Positions 10,901-18,675 of a stretch of DNA of 64,000 nt are shown here, one piece after another. Source of the stretch: Algibacter pectinivorans (GTDB taxonomy: Bacteria; Bacteroidota; Bacteroidia; Flavobacteriales; Flavobacteriaceae). Position numbers and translations under genes: made by a program. The notes under the pieces were generated by a model. The model was not told the origin of the DNA. It was given only the letters and a program-made list of their open reading frames with translations, and searched no databases. The stretch spans positions 248,001 to 312,000 of the forward strand of contig NZ_FOMI01000004.1 in assembly GCF_900112595.1 (NCBI RefSeq), in the 5' to 3' direction. Positions within the stretch are counted from its first letter, which is position 1; each line of letters begins with the position of its first letter.

Positions 10901-11150
10901 TGGATCTTATATTAGAATTCAAAACATAACCATGGGGTATAATATTAATCAAGGTATTTTGAGTAAAACAAACTTCTTTACTAAAGCAAGAATATATCTT
11001 TCAGGACAAAACTTATTTACGTTTACAAAATACTCTGGTCTAGATCCAGAAATTGGAAGCCGAAATTCAGATATAAGATACGCTGGCTTAGACGTGGGTA
11101 GATACCCTTTAGCAAAAACAATAACGCTAGGTGTTAATCTAGCTTTTTAA
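7995..11150 (+). CDS. SusC/RagA-type TonB-linked outer membrane transporter (xylan locus)
   Basis: The product has 1051 residues with a signal peptide ending about AFSQ. A CarboxypepD-regulatory-like domain (residues 25-105, including DESGMPLPGVNILVKG) is followed by a TonB plug beginning near LDEVVVIGYGT and a 22-strand-type beta-barrel ending in the aromatic VNLAF. It imports oligosaccharides across the outer membrane as a lidded complex with the SusD-like lipoprotein encoded 20 nt downstream. Its position between a GH3 enzyme and a GH10 xylanase suggests xylo-oligosaccharides as cargo. The start at 7995 is the first ATG; a second ATG two codons later is equally possible. Confidence 0.93.
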   Translation: MKMKFKLAVITIVMICTQSAFSQTKTVSGSVTDESGMPLPGVNILVKGTSTGNITDFDGKYTISNASLNNILVFTYLGFAKKEVLYKGQSILNVTLLEDTSELDEVVVIGYGTSKRKDLTGAISSVSADEIRDQPFTSVDQALIGKAAGVTVSQNSGAPGGGVSLKIRGVTSINGNEPLYVVDGTPIFADRNNTSLDLGTATGGGSGQNVNSALAGLNMSDIESIDILKDASATAIYGANGSNGVVLITTKKGSKGKSTVSVDNYTGIQSVVKHIDMMDLQQYAQYTSDLLKSDNREVPFEFQNPSLLGKGTNWQEEIFRKALITNNQVSISGGKDNTRYYTSLGYFKQDGVIVNTSFERISMRLNIDTKVNDWLKVGNNVSLSSINQRIVKNDDRGGIVSSALRLSPLIPVRYPDGSFGAPGGGVNGAANNYEAVNPVAYSEFVNNRDKKFKINGNLFAEIKLLKPLTFRTELGYDLNAGDGRVFIPTYNNIGTAANEVNSSLKQQDQGYYWNVKNYLTYNQNFDKHSLNVVLGQERQKSDFEYIRGSRRGLEGNNQFDNLVLGLKSTSEVDNQSFAWAMQSYIARANYNYNDKYYLTASLRADASSNFGPNNKWGYFPAVSGAWTISNENFMKSSSSTINYLKLRGGYGEVGNQNIPSFLYQTQFSAVPSSSGLSYIYSVDGNPDIKWETLKSVNIGLEIGLLDDAIKLDLDVYQKKSSDLLIQRPADDRTAGRVLPFENVGEMLNKGIDITLNTRNYQTEDVSWNSTFIFSTFSNKLTKFYDGTKPLTANIPQSDGELLYSYVEQGKALGQIYGFVTDGIFRTQEEVDESAVQVPGKTSVGDIKFKDLNNDGEITLADRTYIGSALPKFTFSINNSFSYKNFDLSVVLNGSYGNKIYNQNRFYTEALRFIGENQTTDALNHFVVNYLPDGVTLDDAANLAQNTNIPRIDLGNGNSNTRVSDRFVEDGSYIRIQNITMGYNINQGILSKTNFFTKARIYLSGQNLFTFTKYSGLDPEIGSRNSDIRYAGLDVGRYPLAKTITLGVNLAF

Positions 11151-11170
11151 TAACATTAAAATTGATTATT

Positions 11171-12688
11171 ATGAGAAAGCACTTAAAAAAAGCACTAATG
11201 CTAGTTACCACGATTCTTTTCTTTGCATCGTGTTCAGGAGACTTTACAGATTTGAGGTCTGAGAATACATTATGCGTAGATTGTTTACCGCCAGGAGCAT
11301 CACCTTATGAAGGCATTCAAAACGGAATGTACACTAAAGGGTGGTTTGATTATAATTTTAAAGGTATGATAACCCAAGGAGATACCTATGCAGGAAATGT
11401 ATGGGCAAACGATGGTGAATTTAGGCCTTTTGCAGAAGCCTCTGTATTGAATGATAATGCCGTTTTAAATAGTAACTGGACAGGGCTATTTTCTGTAGTA
11501 AATCAAGCAAATTCTCTAATGCAAGATTTAATTAATGACAAAGAAAATATTCCAGAGGATGCTTATATTCAAGGGATTGGTGTTTCTAAATTTATGAGAG
11601 CTACGGCTTACTTCTATTTAGTACGAATATGGGGGCCAGTTCCAATTTATGATGAAAACTCTTCCGGTATAAATGCTTTTAGAAATTTAGAGTCGGACGT
11701 TTATAAATTCATTGAGATGGATTTGGAAGATGCTTCTGAAAAGTTGACGGAGAACCCAAAAATAGGAAGAGTTGGAAAATACTCGGCAATGGGAATGCTT
11801 GCAAAAGTAAAATTAAATTTACAAAAATATGATGAGGCCGCCCAATTATGCAGAGAGGTAATAAATAGTGGAAAGTACGATTTATTGGAAGACTATGGGA
11901 ATTTGTTTAATAATCCTAATTTTAATAATAGTAAGGAAAGTTTGTTTTCATTACAATGGACGGTAAACTGTAATGAATGGGGTACTCAAAACACCGAACA
12001 AGCTTTTATTGTTCCGTCAGGTTCTGGTATTACTGGTGGTGGCGATGGTTGGGGGTCTTACATGCCAACTATTGATTTACCTGGGTTGTACGAATTGGGA
12101 GATAAAAGAAGAAAACCATCCATTATGGTTGATGGCGATGTTTATCCAGAATTATTAAGTAAAAAAGGAGGTTATACTTTTGATAAATTACCATCTCAAA
12201 CCGCACTAAATTTTCGAAAATATATTGTAGGTTCTGCCGAAGATGGCTATAATGTTTGCTTTATGAGAACAGAACAAAATACAAATGTACTGCGTTTTGC
12301 TGATATATTATTAATGCTAGCTGAAGCCAAGTTAGGAGCAAGTGTTTCTACTTCAGATGGTGAAGCATTATTAGCTTTTAATAGAGTTCGCTCTCGTGCA
12401 GGCTTAGGGGCAGTAACCGAAATTACTCAAACTAGCTTGTTTAAAGAAAGAAGAATTGAATTTCTGTTAGAAGGACAATACTATTTTGATTTACAACGAA
12501 GAAATAGAGCAGACGCATTAGCAGAAATTGCCGCGCAAGAAAGAGGTTTTTATGGCGATGGGGCCAGAACCGAGTTAGTTTCTATAAAGGTATCACCTAC
12601 TGATGATTACTTTACTTTGCCTTTACCAGCAGGTGCTATAAGTATTAATGTTAATTTAACTGCTGAGCCAGTTCCGTTTAATTTTTAA
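11171..12688 (+). CDS. SusD/RagB-type surface glycan-binding lipoprotein (xylan locus)
   Basis: This 505-residue lipoprotein has lipobox FFASC and the TPR-like helices and C-terminal RRIEFLLEGQYYFDLQRR motif of the SusD/RagB family. It caps the partner SusC barrel and delivers sugar chains to it. I chose the ATG at 11171 over an in-frame TTG at 11162, because it gives a normal positively charged lipoprotein signal (MRKHLKKALML). It is followed 9 nt later by the TIG-domain lipoprotein, consistent with one transcript for the whole surface complex. Confidence 0.92.
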   Translation: MRKHLKKALMLVTTILFFASCSGDFTDLRSENTLCVDCLPPGASPYEGIQNGMYTKGWFDYNFKGMITQGDTYAGNVWANDGEFRPFAEASVLNDNAVLNSNWTGLFSVVNQANSLMQDLINDKENIPEDAYIQGIGVSKFMRATAYFYLVRIWGPVPIYDENSSGINAFRNLESDVYKFIEMDLEDASEKLTENPKIGRVGKYSAMGMLAKVKLNLQKYDEAAQLCREVINSGKYDLLEDYGNLFNNPNFNNSKESLFSLQWTVNCNEWGTQNTEQAFIVPSGSGITGGGDGWGSYMPTIDLPGLYELGDKRRKPSIMVDGDVYPELLSKKGGYTFDKLPSQTALNFRKYIVGSAEDGYNVCFMRTEQNTNVLRFADILLMLAEAKLGASVSTSDGEALLAFNRVRSRAGLGAVTEITQTSLFKERRIEFLLEGQYYFDLQRRNRADALAEIAAQERGFYGDGARTELVSIKVSPTDDYFTLPLPAGAISINVNLTAEPVPFNF

Positions 12689-12697
12689 ATAATAATT

Positions 12698-13828
12698 ATG
12701 AAAAATATTTTCAAAATAAATCTTGTAATAATAATGTTTGTTGCTGTACTGTTTTCGTGTTCAGAAGATAATGTTCAATTACCAACAATAACAACTTTTG
12801 TTTCGCAAACAAATCCAAATGCTTCGGGTACGCCGGGTGAGTTACTAAAGGTTGAAGGAGTAAATTTATCTGGCTTAAAGCAAATTATTCTAGATAATAA
12901 TCTAGATGTTTCTTTTAATCCTAATTTAAATTCGGATGTTGCTATTTTTTTCAATATACCTAGTTTTGATTTTGAAAACCCCTATAATTTTGGCGTTCAA
13001 CCTATAAAGTTTGTTACAGCAAATGGGGTAATTGATTCTCAAATAAATATTATACAACCTGCTCCTGTTTTTGCAAATTTTAGTGCACTAAACCCTAAAT
13101 TAGGAGACAAAGTAACAATAAAAGGAGATTGGTTTATTGATATTTTATCGGTTACATTTGGAGGAGAACCGTTAGATTATACATTAGTTTCAGATAAAGA
13201 AATGTACTTTATTGTACCAACCAGTGCTACAGAAGGAGCTCACGTTGTTATTACTACAAGCGCAGGTAGTACTGAGCTTGTTCCTGCTGGGCCAGGGGTT
13301 TCAAATACTACATTTCTAGATATTAATTTTGGTTTTGTAGATTATTTGTTTGAAGATTTTGATGGTAATGGTTTGTATACCAGTACTTGGGGGTTTTATG
13401 GAGATGCAGGTGCATTGTCTGTAACAGCAACAGGGCAAACCGGTAATAGTGCTCAATATGATTATAACGGAGATACAACAAACGGATACAACGGCTGTCA
13501 AAATAACGAAGCTGGAGCATTTTTACCAAGTACAGCTACTACAGCTTCTAAAGTTATTTTTAAAATGATGGTAAATGCAGATGTAGGTACAACGTTTGAT
13601 GTAATTTTAGATACTTGGGCTTATAATTTTAGTGTTTCTACAAGTGGATGGCAGGAAGTCTCTGCACCGTTAGATCAATTTGGGTCGGGTTATACACCTG
13701 GAAATGCAGCTACCGATACAAAAAAGGTAGATCCTTCGGAGATTTTGCAAGTAAAGGTTTCGTTACCTAATAATGGTACATCTTCTAGCGTTAAATTCGA
13801 CGATATTAAATTTAGAATACAAGAATAA
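12698..13828 (+). CDS. IPT/TIG-domain surface glycan-binding lipoprotein
   Basis: This 376-residue lipoprotein (lipobox VLFSC) occupies the SusE/SGBP position of the operon. Two IPT/TIG immunoglobulin-like domains (about residues 30-120 and 125-205) act as a stalk, and a C-terminal beta-sandwich (about 215-376), with paired Trp/Tyr residues in a TWGFYGD segment and an ILDTWAYNF segment, resembles carbohydrate-binding modules. It probably holds the polysaccharide at the cell surface for the xylanase encoded next. Known SGBPs of xylan and xyloglucan loci share this layout, but their C-terminal domains diverge strongly, so the ligand is inferred from context only. Confidence 0.8.
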   Translation: MKNIFKINLVIIMFVAVLFSCSEDNVQLPTITTFVSQTNPNASGTPGELLKVEGVNLSGLKQIILDNNLDVSFNPNLNSDVAIFFNIPSFDFENPYNFGVQPIKFVTANGVIDSQINIIQPAPVFANFSALNPKLGDKVTIKGDWFIDILSVTFGGEPLDYTLVSDKEMYFIVPTSATEGAHVVITTSAGSTELVPAGPGVSNTTFLDINFGFVDYLFEDFDGNGLYTSTWGFYGDAGALSVTATGQTGNSAQYDYNGDTTNGYNGCQNNEAGAFLPSTATTASKVIFKMMVNADVGTTFDVILDTWAYNFSVSTSGWQEVSAPLDQFGSGYTPGNAATDTKKVDPSEILQVKVSLPNNGTSSSVKFDDIKFRIQE

Positions 13829-13849
13829 CTTAATTGAAAATAATATAAT

Positions 13850-13885
13850 AAAAAGGTTACCTCTATAAAAAGGGTAACCTTTTTT
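13850..13885 (+). terminator. strong hairpin with U-tract between the TIG gene and the xylanase gene
   Basis: A 12-bp stem (AAAAAGGTTACC at 13850-13861 with GGTAACCTTTTT at 13873-13884) encloses an 11-nt loop and ends in a T run. It looks like a Rho-independent terminator 21 nt after the TIG stop. Only 13 nt separate it from the xylanase ATG, which leaves no room for a promoter, so it must be partly read through or act as an RNA stability element. Confidence 0.8.
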
Positions 13886-13897
13886 AAACAAAAAAAT

Positions 13898-15304
13898 ATG
13901 AAAACACTTAATTTAAAAGTTAGTATTGCCTTTTTTTTAATGGCTGCACTACTAAATTGTAGTAAGGATGACACCAGCTCTCCAGAAATTTCGACTATGT
14001 TAAACATCCCATTTGCTTCAACAGCTAGTAATATTACAGATTATTCTTTTCAAGCTAATTGGGTTTTGGTGTCCGAAGCAGACAGTTATTTAATTGATGT
14101 TTCAGAGTTTAGCGATTTTTCTACTATTCTTAATGAATATAAGGGGGTTGCTGTTCAAGAAAACACACTTGTTGTTACAGGTCTTTTACCAGCAACAAAC
14201 TATTATTATAGAGTAAGTGCTAAACGAGGTGCCGAAATAACTAGCCATTCAAATGTTATAACGGTTACAACTACAGGGGTTATGTCAGAAGAACCCGAAG
14301 ACCCCACTTTTCTTAAAGTTAAAGCTAATGCTTTAGCTAATCCTTTTTTTGTAGGTGTAGCTGTTAAATCGAATCAATTAACCGAAGGTAGTTCGTATAA
14401 TACGGTTCTTAAAAATGAATTTAGTAGTATTACGGCGGAGTATGAAATGAAAATGGATCCAATTTCTACAGGAAGTGGAACCTACAATTGGCAGGCCTCC
14501 GATAAGATAGTTAAATATGGTAATGACAATGGAATAAATGTTCATGGGCATGCATTAGTTTGGCATAATGCAGTACCTAATTGGTTGTCTACTTTTTCGG
14601 GTACAGATGTAGAGTTTGCATTAGAAGTAAAAAAGTATATCACCGATGTGGTTACACGTTATGCAGGAAAAGTAAGATCATGGGATGTTGTAAATGAGGC
14701 TGTTGCTGATAATGGTGACATGAGAAACACTATTTTTCTTCAAAAAATGGGTGCTAATTATATAAAAGATTGTTATCAGTGGGCCAGAGATGCTGCAAAT
14801 GCTGCTGGTGATACAGATTTATTATTATTTTATAATGATTATGCAACGTCAACTAATATACCTAAACAGAATAAAGTGTTTACAATAGTAGATGATTTAA
14901 AAGCAAGTAACCTCATTGATGGTGTAGGTTTTCAAATGCATAATACGTATCTAAGTCCAACTAAAATGCAAATAGAAACCGATATTAATAGAGCTGTAGC
15001 TAAAGGTTTAAAAGTTCACGTTTCAGAGTTGGATATCCAAGTAAATCAAAATAATGATATCACTTTCCTTACAGAAGAAAGAAATTTAGCCCAAAAAGCA
15101 AAATATAAAGAAATAGTGAAAATTTATAATGCACTTCCCGCTGTAAATAAATATGCTTTAACTGTATGGGGGTTTAAAGACAATGAATCTTGGATTCCTT
15201 ATAGTACAGATTTAAACCATCCGGGGAATGACTGGCCGTTACTATACAATAATAAATTCGAACTAAAAAGTGCTCATACTGGATTTTTAGAAGGATTAGA
15301 TTAA
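13898..15304 (+). CDS. endo-1,4-beta-xylanase, GH10 lipoprotein
   Basis: This 468-residue surface lipoprotein has lipobox ALLNC, a fibronectin-III-like domain at about residues 35-128, and a GH10 barrel from about 140 to the end. The substrate motif HGHALVWHN is present, the acid/base is Glu267 in WDVVNEAV and the nucleophile is Glu377 in HVSELDIQ, so the enzyme should be active on the xylan backbone. It is the last gene of the locus and makes the oligosaccharides that SusCD imports. The gene follows a terminator-like hairpin by 13 nt, which would lower its expression relative to susCD, and is followed by its own terminator. Confidence 0.93.
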   Translation: MKTLNLKVSIAFFLMAALLNCSKDDTSSPEISTMLNIPFASTASNITDYSFQANWVLVSEADSYLIDVSEFSDFSTILNEYKGVAVQENTLVVTGLLPATNYYYRVSAKRGAEITSHSNVITVTTTGVMSEEPEDPTFLKVKANALANPFFVGVAVKSNQLTEGSSYNTVLKNEFSSITAEYEMKMDPISTGSGTYNWQASDKIVKYGNDNGINVHGHALVWHNAVPNWLSTFSGTDVEFALEVKKYITDVVTRYAGKVRSWDVVNEAVADNGDMRNTIFLQKMGANYIKDCYQWARDAANAAGDTDLLLFYNDYATSTNIPKQNKVFTIVDDLKASNLIDGVGFQMHNTYLSPTKMQIETDINRAVAKGLKVHVSELDIQVNQNNDITFLTEERNLAQKAKYKEIVKIYNALPAVNKYALTVWGFKDNESWIPYSTDLNHPGNDWPLLYNNKFELKSAHTGFLEGLD

Positions 15305-15327
15305 GGTAGTTTATTTGTTTTTACTGT

Positions 15328-15369
15328 AAAAACATCGTTTAAAAAGCAATTTTTAAACGATGTTTTTTT
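15328..15369 (+). terminator. terminator after the xylanase gene
   Basis: An 18-bp stem with core ACATCGTTTAAAAA pairs with its complement across a loop of about 4 nt and ends in a run of T. It lies 24 nt after the xylanase stop and about 95 nt before the stop of the convergent GH3 gene, and marks the end of the xylan operon. Confidence 0.85.
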
Positions 15370-15464
15370 ATAAATTAAATTTTATTAAGGTGGTAACTTT
15401 AAAATATATTAGTAAATATTACTAGACTTAATAGAGCTTATATGTTTGTAATTTAACTCAATAA

Positions 15465-17696
15465 TTATTTAATACTTACTTTTAGTTGTTTGGTTATGTT
15501 ATTAGATGCGTTGCCAACGTATACAATATAATCTCCTTTTTCTATATTCCAGTTAGCCATAGAGTCATCATAATATGCTAAGCTACTTACGGGTATATTA
15601 ATATTTACATTTTTAGAGCTTCCGCTATTAAGTAGTATTTTATGAAACCCTTTTAGTTCTTTTAAAGCTCGCTTAACTTTAGATTTTGGTTTGCCAACAT
15701 ATACTTGTACAACCTCGGCGCCTTCAAGTTTACCTATATTGGTTACATTACAAGTTACAGTAATAGTATCATTTATACTGTATTTGGTGTTATCTGTTTT
15801 TATATTAGATATACTAAATTCTGTATAAGATAATCCATAACCAAAGGCATATTGTGGCTCAATTTTTTTAGTGTCAAACCATCTATAACCAACTAAAATA
15901 TCTTCTTTATAATATTGGTTAGTGCCATCGCCAGGATATGATAATTCGCCATAAGAATGTGCCCCATTATCATCCAATTTTTTTGGGAAGGAGAAAGGTA
16001 GTTTACCAGAAGGATTTACATCTCCACTTACTACATCTGCGATAGCATATCCAGCCATGCTACCTAAATACCAAGTTTGTATTAAACCATTAACTTGATT
16101 TAGCCAAGGAGTTTTAACAGCATTTCCGGTAACCAATAACATACCTAAATTTGGATTTACTGCTTTTAATTGATTAATAAACTCTTCTTGTTCATATGGT
16201 AAATAATAAGACTGTCTGTCGTCGCCTTCGCAATCCTGTAAATGACTTTTATTTAAACCGCCAACATATAGGACAATATCTGCTTTTTTAGCTGTTTCAA
16301 TAGCTTCTATTCTAAGGGAATCTTGGTTTAATTTAGATGGTATAATATTATCGTAAACAGATGGACCGGTGTGATAGCCCATAGCGTGAATAATTTTAGC
16401 TTTTTTATAACGCTGCTTTAAACCTTCAAGAGGAGAGATTTCAAACTTAGGTTTTAGTTCAGAAGATCCTCCTCCTGCTGTCATAGAGCGCGTTGCATTT
16501 TCACCAATAACCGCAATAGTAAGCCCTTCTTTATCTTCAATAGGGAAGAAGTTGTTGGTGTTTTTTAATAAAGTAATACCCTCTTGTGCAACCTTTCTAG
16601 CTACATCGTGGTGCTCTTTATTGTTTATGCGACCATAACCTCTATTTGGTTTCATGTTAGTACGATACATTAATCTTAAAATACGTCTTACTTTATCATT
16701 AACAACAGACTCTTCAATAGTTCCTTCCTTGATGGCTTTTAAAAACGGGGAAGCCAAATAGTAATACTCGTAGTGATTTAGTGTTGTAGTACCTAGACCA
16801 TCGGTGCCAGTTCCCATTTCCATATCTAATCCGTTAACTGCGGCTTCCATAGTATTGTGTGCAGAACTCCAATCACTAATAACAACACCATCAAATCCCC
16901 AATCTTTTTTAAGGATATTTTTTGTAAGTAATTCGTGGTGTGTTGTGTATTGCCCTCTAAATTTATTATAAGCTCCCATAATTGCCCAAACACCAGCATC
17001 TTGTACAGCAGCTTTAAAAGCAGGTAAGTAGATTTCGTGTAACGCTCTATCACTAGCCTCAACATTAATAGAGCTCCGCCAGTGTTCTTGGTTATTTAAA
17101 GCAAAATGTTTAACACAAGCAGCTACGTTATTTTTTTGTACGCCTTTAATATACGGTACAACTAATGTAGAGGCTAAAAAAGGATCTTCTCCTAAATATT
17201 CAAAATTTCGACCGTTTAAAGGCGTTCTATATATATTTACACCAGGACCTAGTAAAACATCTTTTTCTCTATAGAGGGCTTCTTCTCCAATACTTTTACC
17301 AAATTGGGCAGCCATATCAGGATTAAATGATGCTGCTAAGCAAGTAAGCGCGGGGAAAGCAGTAATAGAATCGTTAGTCCAACCAGCGTAATCCCAAGAG
17401 TCCCAGCTTATTTCGGCTCTTACGCCATGCGGACCATCAGACATCCATATTTCTGGAATACCTAGCCTTTCAACACCTTTGGTGCTAAATTTAGATTGCG
17501 CATGACACATAGCTACTTTTTCTTCTAAAGTAAGCAAGGGTAAAATGCTGTCTATTTTAGATTCTATGACACCGTTATCGTTTTTAATTAATTTAGAACG
17601 TTTTTTTTGAGCAAAGCCAAAAGGGATTATTGAGAAAACACAAATTAAAATTAGTGCTTTTCTAACGGTTTTTTTAAGTGTTTTTTTTCTATTCAT
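15465..17696 (-). CDS. GH3 beta-glucosidase/xylosidase family enzyme
   Basis: This 743-residue enzyme has a signal peptide ending about GFAQ and no lipobox, so it is probably periplasmic. The GH3 barrel carries the nucleophile Asp275 in GVVISDWSS and the KHF-x-N-x-QE motif (CVKHFALNNQEHWR), followed by the C-terminal GH3 domain and a fibronectin-III-like domain at about 650-740. The SDW form is typical of the beta-glucosidase branch of GH3, unlike the SDC form in the xylan-operon enzyme. It faces that operon tail to tail, with 160 nt between stops. It probably hydrolyses imported oligosaccharides; beta-glucosidase, beta-xylosidase or exo-glucanase activity cannot be separated by reading. Confidence 0.88.
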   Translation of the reverse strand: MNRKKTLKKTVRKALILICVFSIIPFGFAQKKRSKLIKNDNGVIESKIDSILPLLTLEEKVAMCHAQSKFSTKGVERLGIPEIWMSDGPHGVRAEISWDSWDYAGWTNDSITAFPALTCLAASFNPDMAAQFGKSIGEEALYREKDVLLGPGVNIYRTPLNGRNFEYLGEDPFLASTLVVPYIKGVQKNNVAACVKHFALNNQEHWRSSINVEASDRALHEIYLPAFKAAVQDAGVWAIMGAYNKFRGQYTTHHELLTKNILKKDWGFDGVVISDWSSAHNTMEAAVNGLDMEMGTGTDGLGTTTLNHYEYYYLASPFLKAIKEGTIEESVVNDKVRRILRLMYRTNMKPNRGYGRINNKEHHDVARKVAQEGITLLKNTNNFFPIEDKEGLTIAVIGENATRSMTAGGGSSELKPKFEISPLEGLKQRYKKAKIIHAMGYHTGPSVYDNIIPSKLNQDSLRIEAIETAKKADIVLYVGGLNKSHLQDCEGDDRQSYYLPYEQEEFINQLKAVNPNLGMLLVTGNAVKTPWLNQVNGLIQTWYLGSMAGYAIADVVSGDVNPSGKLPFSFPKKLDDNGAHSYGELSYPGDGTNQYYKEDILVGYRWFDTKKIEPQYAFGYGLSYTEFSISNIKTDNTKYSINDTITVTCNVTNIGKLEGAEVVQVYVGKPKSKVKRALKELKGFHKILLNSGSSKNVNINIPVSSLAYYDDSMANWNIEKGDYIVYVGNASNNITKQLKVSIK

Positions 17697-18582
17697 TTAT
17701 AAAAATATTTAGTAGTGTAAAACTACCTTCTTGTTGCCAATAAAATAAATATTTATGAAGCATTAAGTAGAACATATGTTGCAATTAATACATTTTATAT
17801 TGTTTAATGGTGTTAGTGTCGTGTTTTAAAATTTTTACAACATACTTTTTTAAGTGCTTAGTTTCTAAGACAAAATAATTAACTTATTTTTTAAACAAGG
17901 TTTTTAACTTGTTTTGGTGTTTGGTTTCTTAATTGAGTGCGATCAGGTATGGCATAAAAATCTTCAATAATTATAATGTTCTTTTATGGTTTTATGTATT
18001 AGTAATTATGGCTTTATTTTTAATGACTTTATGAATGTTAAAATTACATTCGAATTGATAAAAAAAGTGATAACATACTAAATAGGGTTATGTAAGTTAT
18101 TTAATAAAATATCTGTCTTTTAATCTATTGTATATGCAAGTGCAGGAAGATGAAGTCTACTACTATTTTAGCATCCATCAAATTAGAAATAGAGGTTTGT
18201 TAGGCTAGTAGATGCTTTATAATTTTTGTAAATTAAAAATTTTGGTGGTTTACTTATAATGTTAATTAGACCATTGTAAGTAGTGCATTGTAATATTAAA
18301 GTAAAAAATAAATGTCAAATTAAAAACCTCATTATAAACGACTTTTCTGTGTTAGTAATTCATCTATCAAACAATGTAGTTAATGCTTGTTTTTTACTTC
18401 AACACAAGTCTAGCGTCATTTTTTGTTTATTCTTATAGAAGTAAAATAATTGTTAAAAAAAATAGTGTTGTTTAAGTTCTTTGTGTCTAGACCTTACAGT
18501 TGTTTAGTTGTTATACGCGTTTTATTTTCAAGAGTTTTTCTGCTAAATATCTAAAACACAACTAAAAATCTGAAAAAAAAAT
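17697..18582. other. long gene-free region between the GH3 gene and the second susC promoter
   Basis: Nearly 900 nt of very AT-rich sequence without a convincing gene on either strand. An AACATATGTTG...CATTTTATAT string at 17771-17800, some 75-100 nt upstream of the minus-strand GH3 gene, echoes 5012-5032 before the other GH3 gene. No regulator gene is seen. Long leaders or lost genes could explain the length. Confidence 0.35.
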
Positions 18583-18613
18583 TTTGTTATAAAATACTTT
18601 TAACATATATTTG
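18583..18613 (+). promoter_or_regulatory. Bacteroidota-type promoter of the second susC
   Basis: TTTG at 18583-18586 and TATATTTG at 18606-18613 are separated by exactly 19 nt and match the -33/-7 consensus (TTTG, N19-21, TAnnTTTG). Transcription should start near 18619, giving a leader of about 57 nt before the susC ATG at 18676. Confidence 0.8.
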
Positions 18614-18647
18614 GCAAACCAAAGTGGTTTACCAGTTTGGTTTTCCA
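18612..18647 (+). promoter_or_regulatory. triple TGG-N4-CCA operator array
   Basis: Three decamers, TGGCAAACCA (18612), TGGTTTACCA (18625) and TGGTTTTCCA (18638), start exactly 13 nt apart. Each is a TGG...CCA inverted repeat. They overlap the -7 box and the predicted start site, the usual place for a repressor. The core resembles operators of FadR-type GntR uronate regulators (E. coli ExuR/UxuR bind TTGGTATACCAA). No GntR gene is in the window, so the regulator is unknown. Confidence 0.6.
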
Positions 18648-18675
18648 GAACTAATATTAAACAAATACTAAATTA

